Source: JBELHR01 sp049607205 (GTDB taxonomy: Bacteria; Bacteroidota; Bacteroidia; Flavobacteriales; Flavobacteriaceae). From it: a stretch of 5,691 bases of DNA. Positions 1 to 5,330 of the stretch are shown here, piece after piece. The stretch spans positions 1-5,691 of the forward strand of contig JBMYWH010000046.1 in assembly GCA_049607205.1 (NCBI GenBank), given 5' to 3'. Under the pieces are notes generated by a model, which worked only from the letters and a program-made list of their open reading frames with translations, was not told the DNA's origin and ran no database searches. Position 1 is the stretch's first letter. Each line of letters starts with the position of its first letter. A program made the position numbers and the translations under genes.

Positions 1-27
1 TTATTCATCGCATATGGGCTTGCTGCT
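1..27. other. End of a neighbouring cassette (left edge)
   Basis: These bases lie left of the first attC-like site and should be the 5' end of the next cassette in the minus-strand reading direction. No coding sequence is visible. Read on the minus strand from the site the arm begins GTTAGCAGCAAGC. Its eleventh base is A (T20 on the plus strand), as in the other left arms, so the unseen far end of this cassette should begin GTTAGCAGCAG on the plus strand. Confidence 0.5.
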
Positions 28-81
28 AACGTTCCGGTATATGATTAGTGCGACGCAGGAGCATTAATTATATGCCTTGTT
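28..81 (-). repeat. attC-like recombination site 1
   Basis: This is one of four copies of an imperfect palindrome. It runs from AAC (28-30) to GTT (79-81). A 15-nt left stem starting GGTATATG (36-50) pairs with a 15-nt right stem ending TATGCC (62-76), with three wobble pairs. The loop is 11 nt (CGACGCAGGAG), and unequal spacers of 5 nt (left) and 2 nt (TT, right) separate the stem from the AAC/GTT ends. On the minus strand it lies 13 bases after the stop codon of the outer-membrane protein gene, the usual attC position at a cassette 3' end. Its hairpin may also help end transcription (inference). Confidence 0.8.
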
Positions 82-94
82 GTCCTCTGTCATT

Positions 95-2653
95 TTACAG
101 GCTGAAGCTAGTTTTTACCCCGAACTGCCTTGGTCTTAAATCTAAAGTATTTTCTACAAATACAGTATTGGAACTTGAAATATTGGAATAGGAGTTAATT
201 CCTAATAGATTATATCCATAGAACTCGAGTTCGAACTTTGACTTAGGGATTTTATAGCGATAGAAACATTCAAGAAAATGGTTGGAATTCTCCACTTGAT
301 CAATGGCATTGAAATATCCTAAATACTTCACACCAAATGCCTGGTTCTCCCAAGGGTTAAATATTAGTTTGCTATCGATGGTTTGATTCAAAATCGTTGC
401 TGATTCACTTGCTGATGATGATGTTTTATTTTGCGAAGGCCTGTATTTTATATGCCACTCCATCCAAGAAAGTCCGCTGTAATCAATAGAGAACTCAGAG
501 GCTATGTTTTGATAGTTGACTAGAGAATACTCCTGCCCGAAGAACTGTGGGATTTGACTCCAAGACATCCTTGGTGACCAAGCCAGAAATAGACCGGCTC
601 TTGGAAATATTTTTGTGAGCTTTGCTGATAGATTTTGAGTAGTGCTGATATTGTCGAATAAAACAGCCTCTAGGTCTAGACCGCCTTGATCATTATAGTT
701 GTAGTTATAGATCAGGTTTTGATGTTTTTGACTGTAGCTGTACTGCAGATGTGCAAAGAAACCTTTGACGAGCTGTTTGTATTCTACCTTGTAGGAACCT
801 CTGTAATTTTGAGTTTGGGAAATCACTCCATCATAACGCTTGATACTTCTATAGTTAGTCATGATATAATTATCGTAAAGGGTACTTATGGTTCCTTGTT
901 TTGCAGAAGTTCCCCCGGAGAGTCTCATCTCCCATTTAGTATTAATCTTAAAATTAAAACTTAGAGAAGGCTGAAAAAGCAAGAAGTTCTCTGTGTCCTT
1001 ATCTACCTGATATAATTTGTAGGATAAAGGAAACCTAAAGTTCATTCTAAATCGATCCGCACGATACCCTAAACTTGGATTTACATAAGGTTCAAATTCA
1101 TTGGTCTTAAGGTTGTTAGTAAATCCTTGTTCAGAATTTGAAAGGTCTGAATCAAGAGCGCTATATAGCGAGGCAAATCCAAGTTTATAATTTCTGGACC
1201 ATCTACCTTTTCGATTTCCCCAAGAGATTTGAGAATCAGAAAAGACTCTTTCTAAATGAACTTCTTGAGAATTACTATCTACAATCAAGGACTCTTGATT
1301 AGAATCATATCCTATACGAGACCTAAAATTTTGAGTCTTCATTCCTTGACGAGATACTAATTGAAAATCATTAAAAAGGCTACCATAAGGCGAATCATAA
1401 TCTTGATTGATATTACCTTCAGAGATATAGCCGAGCTGATCCTTATCTGAGAGATTAAAACGAAGTTTATTGTTTAAGTATTTCTTTGAGGAATTGAGTT
1501 CAAAATTAATTTCCCCTTTTAGAACTTTAGAAATTAAGGAGTTTGTTTTATCCTCGACAAGACTTATTTCTCCATCAGGAGTAAATATTCTAGTATAGGT
1601 CGACTCGGATAAATCTTGCTGGTCTCTAATGGCTGAAATGTTTACCCGTAGTTGCTTGTCCTGAGTAAGCTTCTCGAGATGATTTACCGAGCCCAAAACA
1701 CTTTTGTTATCGTTCCAAAGCACGGGATCAAATGGAGGAGTACTCACAGGTATAATTCCAGAAAAGGAAGAATGATTCAGTGGGTTACGTTTGAAATTAA
1801 AAAGATCATCAAAGGTGAGTACTTTTGTTTCTTCGGATAGATTCTCTCCAAGGGTATTTGCTTTTAAAGAGAATAGATCTTGTCTAGAACTAGAGAAGTT
1901 CATTGGAGTTGCATCCATCATTCCACCAATAGGGTAGAAGAGTCCTAGCTTCATGGTTCCAATCCAAGTATTTTTTTTCTTGAGTTTGATATTGATGGCT
2001 GCTTGATCAGAAAAGACTAGAGAATCAAGAACTTTTAGAGGCTGGTGATTTTCAAGTACCTGAACTTTAGCTACAGCATCTACAGGAATATTTTCATTGG
2101 CAAGTTTATATCTTCCACCAAGAAGATCCATTCCTTCGACATAGTATTTGTTAATAGCTTTACCTTGATATCGAATGACTCCATTTGGGTCTACTTCAAG
2201 TCCTGGCATTTTCTTGAGTACATCGGAAAGTACTCTGTCATTAGAAGATTTAAAACCATCTACTCCATAGGAAATGGTATCCCCACGCTGGGAGATAGGA
2301 ACGGTTTTTAGTTTCACTTCCCTAAGCTTCTCAGAGGACTCGTACAAGATGGAAGACACCTCTTGTGAAGAATTACTCACCAACAAGGTGTCGGTTTTAA
2401 AACTCATCATTCTAAAATGAATTTCAAGAGAATCTACCTTAGAGTCTGTGACAAGTTCAAAGCCACCTAACTGATCAGAAGAGGTGTAGTTCAAATAAGT
2501 CTTCTCTCCCAAGGGATGAAGACTGATGATTACACCTTCTAAAGGATTAGCTAGAGAGTCCTTTACCACACCTGTTATGGAGGTTTTTTGGGCGAAGGAG
2601 GTTAAGCTATATACCAATAGAATCATTAGTAGAAGGTTGCTTTTTAGATTCAA
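95..2653 (-). CDS. Outer-membrane beta-barrel protein, TonB-dependent-receptor-like
   Basis: The 852-aa product is probably an outer-membrane protein. Residues 1-22 form a signal peptide (hydrophobic LLLMILLVYSLTSFA, likely cut before Q22). Residues ~24-108 resemble the carboxypeptidase-regulatory-like domain (ITGVVKD start). Residues ~120-228 resemble a TonB-receptor plug (LSDVLKKMPGLEVDPNG, YVEGMDLLGG, KVQVLENHQPLKVL). The rest is rich in alternating aromatic and polar strands, as in a large beta-barrel, ending GVKTSFSL. Proteins of this kind are often encoded beside GLPGLI proteins in Bacteroidota, as here: the gap from the upstream gene is 20 bp, suggesting co-transcription. The start is TTG, since no in-frame ATG lies between it and the upstream in-frame TGA. 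An ATG at 2626 (residue 10) is possible but would remove the charged N-terminus of the signal peptide. Substrate unknown; TonB dependence not proven, as I see no clear TonB box. Confidence 0.85.
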   Translation of the reverse strand: MNLKSNLLLMILLVYSLTSFAQKTSITGVVKDSLANPLEGVIISLHPLGEKTYLNYTSSDQLGGFELVTDSKVDSLEIHFRMMSFKTDTLLVSNSSQEVSSILYESSEKLREVKLKTVPISQRGDTISYGVDGFKSSNDRVLSDVLKKMPGLEVDPNGVIRYQGKAINKYYVEGMDLLGGRYKLANENIPVDAVAKVQVLENHQPLKVLDSLVFSDQAAINIKLKKKNTWIGTMKLGLFYPIGGMMDATPMNFSSSRQDLFSLKANTLGENLSEETKVLTFDDLFNFKRNPLNHSSFSGIIPVSTPPFDPVLWNDNKSVLGSVNHLEKLTQDKQLRVNISAIRDQQDLSESTYTRIFTPDGEISLVEDKTNSLISKVLKGEINFELNSSKKYLNNKLRFNLSDKDQLGYISEGNINQDYDSPYGSLFNDFQLVSRQGMKTQNFRSRIGYDSNQESLIVDSNSQEVHLERVFSDSQISWGNRKGRWSRNYKLGFASLYSALDSDLSNSEQGFTNNLKTNEFEPYVNPSLGYRADRFRMNFRFPLSYKLYQVDKDTENFLLFQPSLSFNFKINTKWEMRLSGGTSAKQGTISTLYDNYIMTNYRSIKRYDGVISQTQNYRGSYKVEYKQLVKGFFAHLQYSYSQKHQNLIYNYNYNDQGGLDLEAVLFDNISTTQNLSAKLTKIFPRAGLFLAWSPRMSWSQIPQFFGQEYSLVNYQNIASEFSIDYSGLSWMEWHIKYRPSQNKTSSSASESATILNQTIDSKLIFNPWENQAFGVKYLGYFNAIDQVENSNHFLECFYRYKIPKSKFELEFYGYNLLGINSYSNISSSNTVFVENTLDLRPRQFGVKTSFSL

Positions 2654-2673
2654 AGAGATTGTAGAATTTGATG

Positions 2674-3456
2674 TTATTCAGTAAATATTTCGATATACCT
2701 TTGGTCCTTTTGCTTCGCTTCATATTTAGGTAAAAGCTTTTCCATTGATTTAGGACTCCTTTTTCTCATGAAAATAAGAAAGGTGTTGAATTTTAAATCT
2801 TGATAATCTTCTATGTTGGTAAAAGTGATGTTGTTAAACTCAAGTTCTGGGAAATTTACTTCTTTAGTCTTGATACTTTTTACGGTAAAGTGAAAAAACA
2901 TGTCGGTATCATAAACTTCTAGGATCATACCGGGAAGACCATGGAATTTATAAGGCCCGTGATTAATAGGGATGTCCCTACTAAACCAGCAATTATAAGT
3001 TCTTCCTTGGTACTTGGTAATAGCAAGCTGACAAGAGTGTCCAAGAATCTCTTTAAATTCATTTTCAAGTATCCATTTATGATTTATAGTTTCTTTATAT
3101 CCTATTTCGCTTGTGAATACTTTGTCGGAAAAGAGATAGTTGCCGTTTTCTTGGTAAATTGAATATTTAACCTTGTATTTAGGCTGTTTTGACATTTGGT
3201 ATTGCAACTCAGATAAGTAGTTGTCACCACTTTTTTTAAGAGCATTCACAATTGAATCCTTGATTAATTCAACTGGGCTTATGAATAAAGATTTTTTACC
3301 ATTTGTTATGAGGGTGATATCTTCATGTTGTATGTATTCCGGTTTACTCTTTCGTGGTTTTGCCTGATACTCATAAGTAAATTCGATGTTTTCTTGACCT
3401 TGAATGGACAGAGCAACAAGGAGACAAATTATTGTTAGGGTTTGTTTCATTTGCAT
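2674..3456 (-). CDS. GLPGLI family protein
   Basis: This is a 260-aa exported protein of the GLPGLI family, a Bacteroidota group of unknown biochemical function. The signature is at residues 173-178 (GLPGMI), preceded by the usual run: W and K residues before ILGHSCQLA, then GRTYNCWFSRDIPINHGPYKFH. Residues 1-21 look like a signal peptide (KQTLTIICLLVALSIQG), so it probably acts in the periplasm or at the outer membrane. An alternative start at the second Met (3450) would change only two residues. It lies 46 bp after the small peptide gene, with a strong hairpin between, and 20 bp before the outer-membrane protein gene. The latter pairing recurs in Bacteroidota and suggests the two proteins work together. 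Two cysteines in the conserved region (HSCQ and YNCW) could form a disulfide (inference). Confidence 0.9.
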   Translation of the reverse strand: MQMKQTLTIICLLVALSIQGQENIEFTYEYQAKPRKSKPEYIQHEDITLITNGKKSLFISPVELIKDSIVNALKKSGDNYLSELQYQMSKQPKYKVKYSIYQENGNYLFSDKVFTSEIGYKETINHKWILENEFKEILGHSCQLAITKYQGRTYNCWFSRDIPINHGPYKFHGLPGMILEVYDTDMFFHFTVKSIKTKEVNFPELEFNNITFTNIEDYQDLKFNTFLIFMRKRSPKSMEKLLPKYEAKQKDQRYIEIFTE

Positions 3457-3465
3457 TTTTGTATT

Positions 3466-3492
3466 TAATAGGGACGAAAATCGCCCCTATTA
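3466..3492 (-). promoter_or_regulatory. Intercistronic hairpin, possible attenuator or stability element
   Basis: On the minus strand TAATAGGGGCGA and TCGTCCCTATTA form a 12-bp stem (one G/T wobble) around a TTT loop. It fills most of the 46-bp gap between the peptide gene and the GLPGLI gene. No long T-run follows, so it is not a classical full terminator. A leaky terminator, or a 3' barrier protecting the peptide part of the mRNA, would give more peptide than downstream proteins (inference). Confidence 0.6.
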
Positions 3493-3502
3493 TTATGGAT
3501 TG

Positions 3503-3688
3503 CTAATATTCACAATCTAGTTCCTCGTAAATCTCAATCATGTCAAATATTTCATCATCTGACATTCCTGTAACATTTGCAGTATAATCTCCACCACATG
3601 AGGTTGTGATTATCATCATTTCATCAACTCTTGCGGAAACACTCAAAGTGAATAACATCAAAGCGACTATTGTAATTGTTTTTTTCAT
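3503..3688 (-). CDS. Small acidic exported peptide, unknown function
   Basis: This 61-aa protein is of no family I recognise. Residues 1-19 are a clear signal peptide: MKK, then the hydrophobic TITIVALMLFTLSVSA, with likely cleavage after SVSA. The mature part (~42 aa) is strongly acidic, with twelve D/E and one R, ending LDCEY. It has two cysteines (residues 31 in TTSCGG and 59 in LDCEY) that could form one disulfide. It is the first gene of the cassette 1 unit and is followed by GLPGLI and outer-membrane barrel genes. It could be a secreted effector, a signalling or antibacterial peptide, or a small periplasmic accessory. The ATG at 3688 is chosen because the signal peptide starts exactly there. 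Being real is supported by the signal peptide and operon position; function is open. Confidence 0.7.
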   Translation of the reverse strand: MKKTITIVALMLFTLSVSARVDEMMIITTSCGGDYTANVTGMSDDEIFDMIEIYEELDCEY

Positions 3689-3713
3689 TTCAAAAAAAGT
3701 TTATCGTTAATAA

Positions 3714-3727
3714 ATTAAATTTGAAAA
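3714..3727. repeat. 14-bp direct repeat, copy A
   Basis: ATTAAATTTGAAAA occurs here and again at 3879-3892, in the same orientation and 165 bp apart, bracketing most of the leader of the peptide gene. It is AT-rich, so chance or a small duplication are both possible. Confidence 0.5.
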
Positions 3728-3735
3728 AGCATACT

Positions 3736-3764
3736 GCTAGAAGGCATACTTTTTCTTTTCTAGC
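3736..3764 (-). promoter_or_regulatory. Leader hairpin, proximal
   Basis: GCTAGAA (3736-3742) and TTCTAGC (3758-3764) form a 7-bp inverted repeat with a 15-nt loop, about 50 bp upstream of the peptide start codon. On the minus strand AAAAAG in the loop could instead pair with the later CTTTTT, giving a mutually exclusive fold. GCATACT also occurs twice (3729-3735, 3744-3750). A regulatory leader is possible, but nothing here identifies a ligand. Confidence 0.4.
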
Positions 3765-3773
3765 AATTGAGAG

Positions 3774-3794
3774 TACAAGTTCGCGAGACTTGTA
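3774..3794 (-). promoter_or_regulatory. Leader hairpin, distal
   Basis: TACAAGT (3774-3780) and ACTTGTA (3788-3794) form a perfect 7-bp stem around a 7-nt loop that contains TCGCGA. If the promoter candidate just upstream is right, this hairpin would stand near the 5' end of the mRNA, where such structures often slow decay. It could equally be an operator. Confidence 0.45.
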
Positions 3795-3801
3795 GACTCA
3801 T

Positions 3802-3835
3802 GTTAAATATTGTAAATTAAACTGTTAATAGTCAA
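3802..3835 (-). promoter_or_regulatory. Weak promoter candidate for the cassette 1 genes
   Basis: On the minus strand TTGACT (3835-3830) is followed about 20 bp later by TATTTAAC (3809-3802). This partly matches the Bacteroidota TAnnTTTG -7 element, which would need TTTG where TAAC is seen. Another promoter in the leader is possible. Confidence 0.3.
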
Positions 3836-3858
3836 TAGCTATAATGTATGAATTTCAG

Positions 3859-3877
3859 CCCCCCCCCTATTTTAGGG
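3859..3877 (-). repeat. C9 homopolymer tract with adjoining small hairpin
   Basis: Nine C residues in a row (3859-3867), G9 on the coding strand, lie ~170 bp upstream of the peptide start in otherwise AT-rich DNA. The last three join a CCCTA / TAGGG stem (3865-3869, 3873-3877) with a TTT loop. Tracts of this length are prone to slipped-strand length change, so expression of the cassette 1 genes might vary; this is inference. Confidence 0.6.
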
Positions 3878-3878
3878 T

Positions 3879-3892
3879 ATTAAATTTGAAAA
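3879..3892. repeat. 14-bp direct repeat, copy B
   Basis: This is the second copy of ATTAAATTTGAAAA (first at 3714-3727). It lies between the C9 tract and the attC-like site. Confidence 0.5.
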
Positions 3893-3921
3893 TATCGAGT
3901 TTTATTCTTTTGATAGAGGAC

Positions 3922-3974
3922 AACGTTCCGGTATATGATTAGTGTCCCGGAGGGCATTAATTATATGCCATGTT
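3922..3974 (-). repeat. attC-like recombination site 2
   Basis: This 53-bp copy runs from AAC to GTT and is identical in every base to site 3. The 15-bp wobble-containing stem is the same as in site 1, but the loop is TCCCGGAGGG, which can add a CCC/GGG cap. The left flank (AGAGGAC) belongs to cassette 1 and the right flank (ATGTACT) to cassette 2, and the two do not pair with each other. Confidence 0.8.
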
Positions 3975-4191
3975 ATGTACTGTGAATATTTTGTCGAATG
4001 TTATTTAAAGAGTCTTGGCACGGCTTCGCCCAGGAGAGTCCCAAAAACCAAGTTTTCAGGTCAACGCAATTTTTTAAACAAGAAGTGCCTTTTTCATTTT
4101 CTCAAGAGTTAAAGTAAGCTAAAACTCTGTTTAAATGCAAACTAAATAAGCCTGCGTAATTATGCCGTATCTATTTCATCATGGAGGATTT

Positions 4192-4207
4192 CTAATCTTA
4201 AGATTAG
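4192..4207. repeat. Perfect 16-bp palindrome
   Basis: CTAATCTTAAGATTAG is a perfect palindrome in the gene-less cassette. It could be a protein-binding site; no gene nearby explains it. Confidence 0.5.
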
Positions 4208-4295
4208 TAGCCAGTATATAATTCCATGTTTCAAGAAAATGAGGATCATCAGGCGTTAAGAGGAATCGAGCCTTGGACTAAATTTCATTCCATGC

Positions 4296-4311
4296 AATCA
4301 TAGGTATGATT
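4296..4311. repeat. Dyad AATCATA-GG-TATGATT
   Basis: Two 7-bp arms are separated by 2 bp, operator-like in shape. They are followed closely by the palindrome ATTTTAAAAT (4314-4323). Function unknown. Confidence 0.4.
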
Positions 4312-4621
4312 AAATTTTAAAATAGGCTAGGAGCCCAAAAAACCTCTTCAATTCATCAAATATTATCCTAAAATCAACATAAATCACTCAAATCATGATA
4401 ATTTTTGACGAAAACCTTCCTAAATCAACCAAATCTCCCCGCGTCCTGCTGAAAACATCTCGAAGTAGAAGTCCAGAATATTAAGCGATGAAATCCAGTT
4501 ATGCTGCTCTGCTTTTTAAATAAAAGATCTCAACCATATAAGAGTTTGTTGGAATCCTATAAAGGCTGCTTTAATGAAGATTTAAGATGTTTCCGTCTTG
4601 CTATGCATAAATTTAGGAAGC

Positions 4622-4657
4622 AGAAACTTCGACTAAACTTAGTACCAGGAAGTTTCT
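4622..4657. repeat. 9-bp inverted repeat
   Basis: AGAAACTTC (4622-4630) and GAAGTTTCT (4649-4657) could form a 9-bp stem with an 18-nt loop. It lies ~30 bp inside the minus-strand 5' end of cassette 2 and could be an RNA hairpin or operator. Confidence 0.45.
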
Positions 4658-4688
4658 TTAAATAGACTCGTTTCTCCCCATAGTACAT

Positions 4689-4741
4689 AACGTTCCGGTA
4701 TATGATTAGTGTCCCGGAGGGCATTAATTATATGCCATGTT
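4689..4741 (-). repeat. attC-like recombination site 3
   Basis: This 53-bp copy, AAC (4689-4691) to GTT (4739-4741), is identical to site 2 including the TCCCGGAGGG loop. In the minus-strand reading it closes cassette 3, 47 bp after the stop codon of its last small gene. Confidence 0.8.
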
Positions 4742-4788
4742 AGCAAAAGTTTATTTGTTAGATATAAGCTTGTTAGATTGTTCTATTC

Positions 4789-4917
4789 TTAATACAACAG
4801 AATAAAGAGAATTAATAAAACCAATAAGCTTAAAACAATATAGTTTCTTTTTAGTTTTTTATATTTTGCTTTTAACCGTTTGTGCTTTTGTTCCTTAATG
4901 TAGTCTTTAATCATCAT
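4789..4917 (-). CDS. 42-aa small single-pass membrane protein
   Basis: This 42-aa ORF starts MMIKDYIKEQKHKRLKAKYK, a highly basic, probably helical N-terminus, and ends in a strong membrane segment (YIVLSLLVLLILFILLY, residues 26-42). The start is 9 bp after the preceding stop codon, so it belongs to the same operon. The layout, including KKLK just before the membrane segment, closely matches its upstream neighbour, so the two may be duplicates. Function unknown: it could be a membrane-acting toxin, an accessory factor of the ParDE pair, or a small integral-membrane peptide. Either of two adjacent ATGs (4917, 4914) could be used. Confidence 0.55.
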   Translation of the reverse strand: MMIKDYIKEQKHKRLKAKYKKLKRNYIVLSLLVLLILFILLY

Positions 4918-4926
4918 TATTGATTT

Positions 4927-5142
4927 TTATAATGTTCGTATGAGATCAGAAAGCCAATAATCATAGATCAAGATAATCATAGTTATGATCGTGAAAGCAG
5001 TTAATATTCTGTTAGTTGATTTCAGTTTTTTATTTTCGTTTCTGAGCTGATCTATTTCATTTCTTGTGAACCAACGATAATCATTATTTCCACCACATTC
5101 TGGTTTATTCTGTAGTAAATACTGTTTGATTTGCAAGGACAT
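4927..5142 (-). CDS. Small single-pass membrane protein, start uncertain
   Basis: From the only in-frame ATG (5142) this gives 71 aa. Residues ~28-45 (NEIDQLRNENKKLKSTNR) look like a charged, coiled-coil-like helix and ~46-63 are a membrane segment (ILTAFTIITMIILIY). The first 30 codons lie inside the ParE-like gene in another frame, an unusually long 91-nt overlap. The 41 residues beyond ParE match the length and layout of the 42-aa neighbour, so the true protein may be only this part, begun at a non-ATG codon or by coupling at the ParE stop. No good slippery sequence for a frameshift fusion is seen. That the C-terminal part is coding is moderately likely; the N-terminus is doubtful. Confidence 0.45.
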   Translation of the reverse strand: MSLQIKQYLLQNKPECGGNNDYRWFTRNEIDQLRNENKKLKSTNRILTAFTIITMIILIYDYWLSDLIRTL

Positions 5143-5330
5143 CTTCTATATCCAGTTTTAATATGATCTACACTTTCAAATGCAAATGGGTTCTGGGAAA
5201 TTGACTCAAAATGGTTGTATAATTCATGAAAATACCTTTCAGCTACTTTTTCACCAAAAGTTTCAACTCCATAAGAGTAAATCCTGAGTATATCTTGTTT
5301 TGCTTGATTAGATAATTTGTAATTAGCCAT
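5052..5330 (-). CDS. parE: RelE/ParE family toxin
   Basis: The 92-aa product looks like a complete ParE-type toxin of the RelE/ParE superfamily. The family pattern is clear: MANYKLSNQAKQDILRIYSY at the start, then FGEKVAERYFHELYNHFE, NPFAF, the GYRRC...SIYYRI strand and a closing VEIMIIVGSQEMK, which resembles the family's usual end. Known ParE members act on DNA gyrase and RelE members cleave mRNA; the sequence alone does not settle the target. The start overlaps the antitoxin stop by 8 nt (ATGGCTAA), typical for coupled toxin-antitoxin pairs. RelE and ParE are hard to separate here; the ParD-type partner favours ParE. Confidence 0.85.
   Translation of the reverse strand: MANYKLSNQAKQDILRIYSYGVETFGEKVAERYFHELYNHFESISQNPFAFESVDHIKTGYRRCPCKSNSIYYRINQNVVEIMIIVGSQEMK

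Larger units (their letters stand above)
79..3924 (-). mobile_element. Cassette 1: peptide, GLPGLI and outer-membrane protein genes
   Basis: The borders come from matching ends. GTTGTCCTCT at 79-88 is the exact reverse complement of the ten bases ending at 3924. Then comes a G89/T3914 wobble, then three further pairs (90-92 with 3911-3913). Between the ends lie three minus-strand genes and a ~230-bp leader. At ~3.85 kb with three genes it is far larger than the usual single-gene integron cassette of about 0.5-1 kb. The inference is that the whole block can move as one circle through the flanking attC-like sites. Excision has not been shown and the recombinase is not visible. Confidence 0.65.
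3975..4688. other. 714-bp stretch without a supported gene
   Basis: The stretch holds a GC-richer block with a small hairpin (TTGG / CCAG around GGCTTCGC) flanked by direct GAGTC copies (4010-4014, 4036-4040). It also holds a perfect 16-bp palindrome, a 7-bp dyad with a 2-bp gap, and a 9-bp inverted repeat near the minus-strand 5' end. Overlapping short plus-strand ORFs (45 aa at 3975-4112; 39 aa at 3998-4117), a 25-aa plus ORF (4226-4303) and a 29-aa hydrophobic minus ORF (4160-4249) resemble nothing I know. No terminal repeats of an insertion sequence were found. Confidence 0.6.
3972..4691 (-). mobile_element. Cassette 2: no convincing gene
   Basis: The borders are set by GTTATGTACT (3972-3981), the exact reverse complement of the ten bases ending at 4691, followed by a G3982/T4681 wobble and two more pairs. 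The ~0.7 kb between holds no ORF longer than about 45 codons on either strand. The longest I found is 45 codons on the plus strand (3975-4112), opposite to the rest of the array. ORF-less cassettes are known from integrons and may carry promoters, structured RNA or decayed genes; I cannot tell which. Confidence 0.65.

Noticed and set aside
51..75. Shine-Dalgarno-like GGAG in the site loop followed by ATG on the plus strand
   Set aside because: All supported genes are on the other strand, Bacteroidota rely little on such sites, and the frame opened by this ATG is short in cassette 2.
686..964. Plus-strand open frame antisense to the outer-membrane protein gene
   Set aside because: It has no family features and lies wholly inside a well-supported minus-strand gene. 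The same holds for frames at 1652-1840, 2045-2311, 2941-3162 and 5360-5569.
4325..4335. GGCT-AGG-AGCC hairpin as a terminator in cassette 2
   Set aside because: The stem is only 4 bp and is not followed by a proper T-run on either strand.
4395..4484. 29-aa plus-strand ORF in cassette 2
   Set aside because: Short, no recognisable features and opposite to the array direction. The 25-aa frame at 4226-4303 and the 29-aa hydrophobic minus frame at 4160-4249 were set aside for the same lack of support.
3975..4688. Insertion sequence remnant
   Set aside because: No terminal inverted repeats, target duplication or transposase motif could be found by eye; a database search could still show one.
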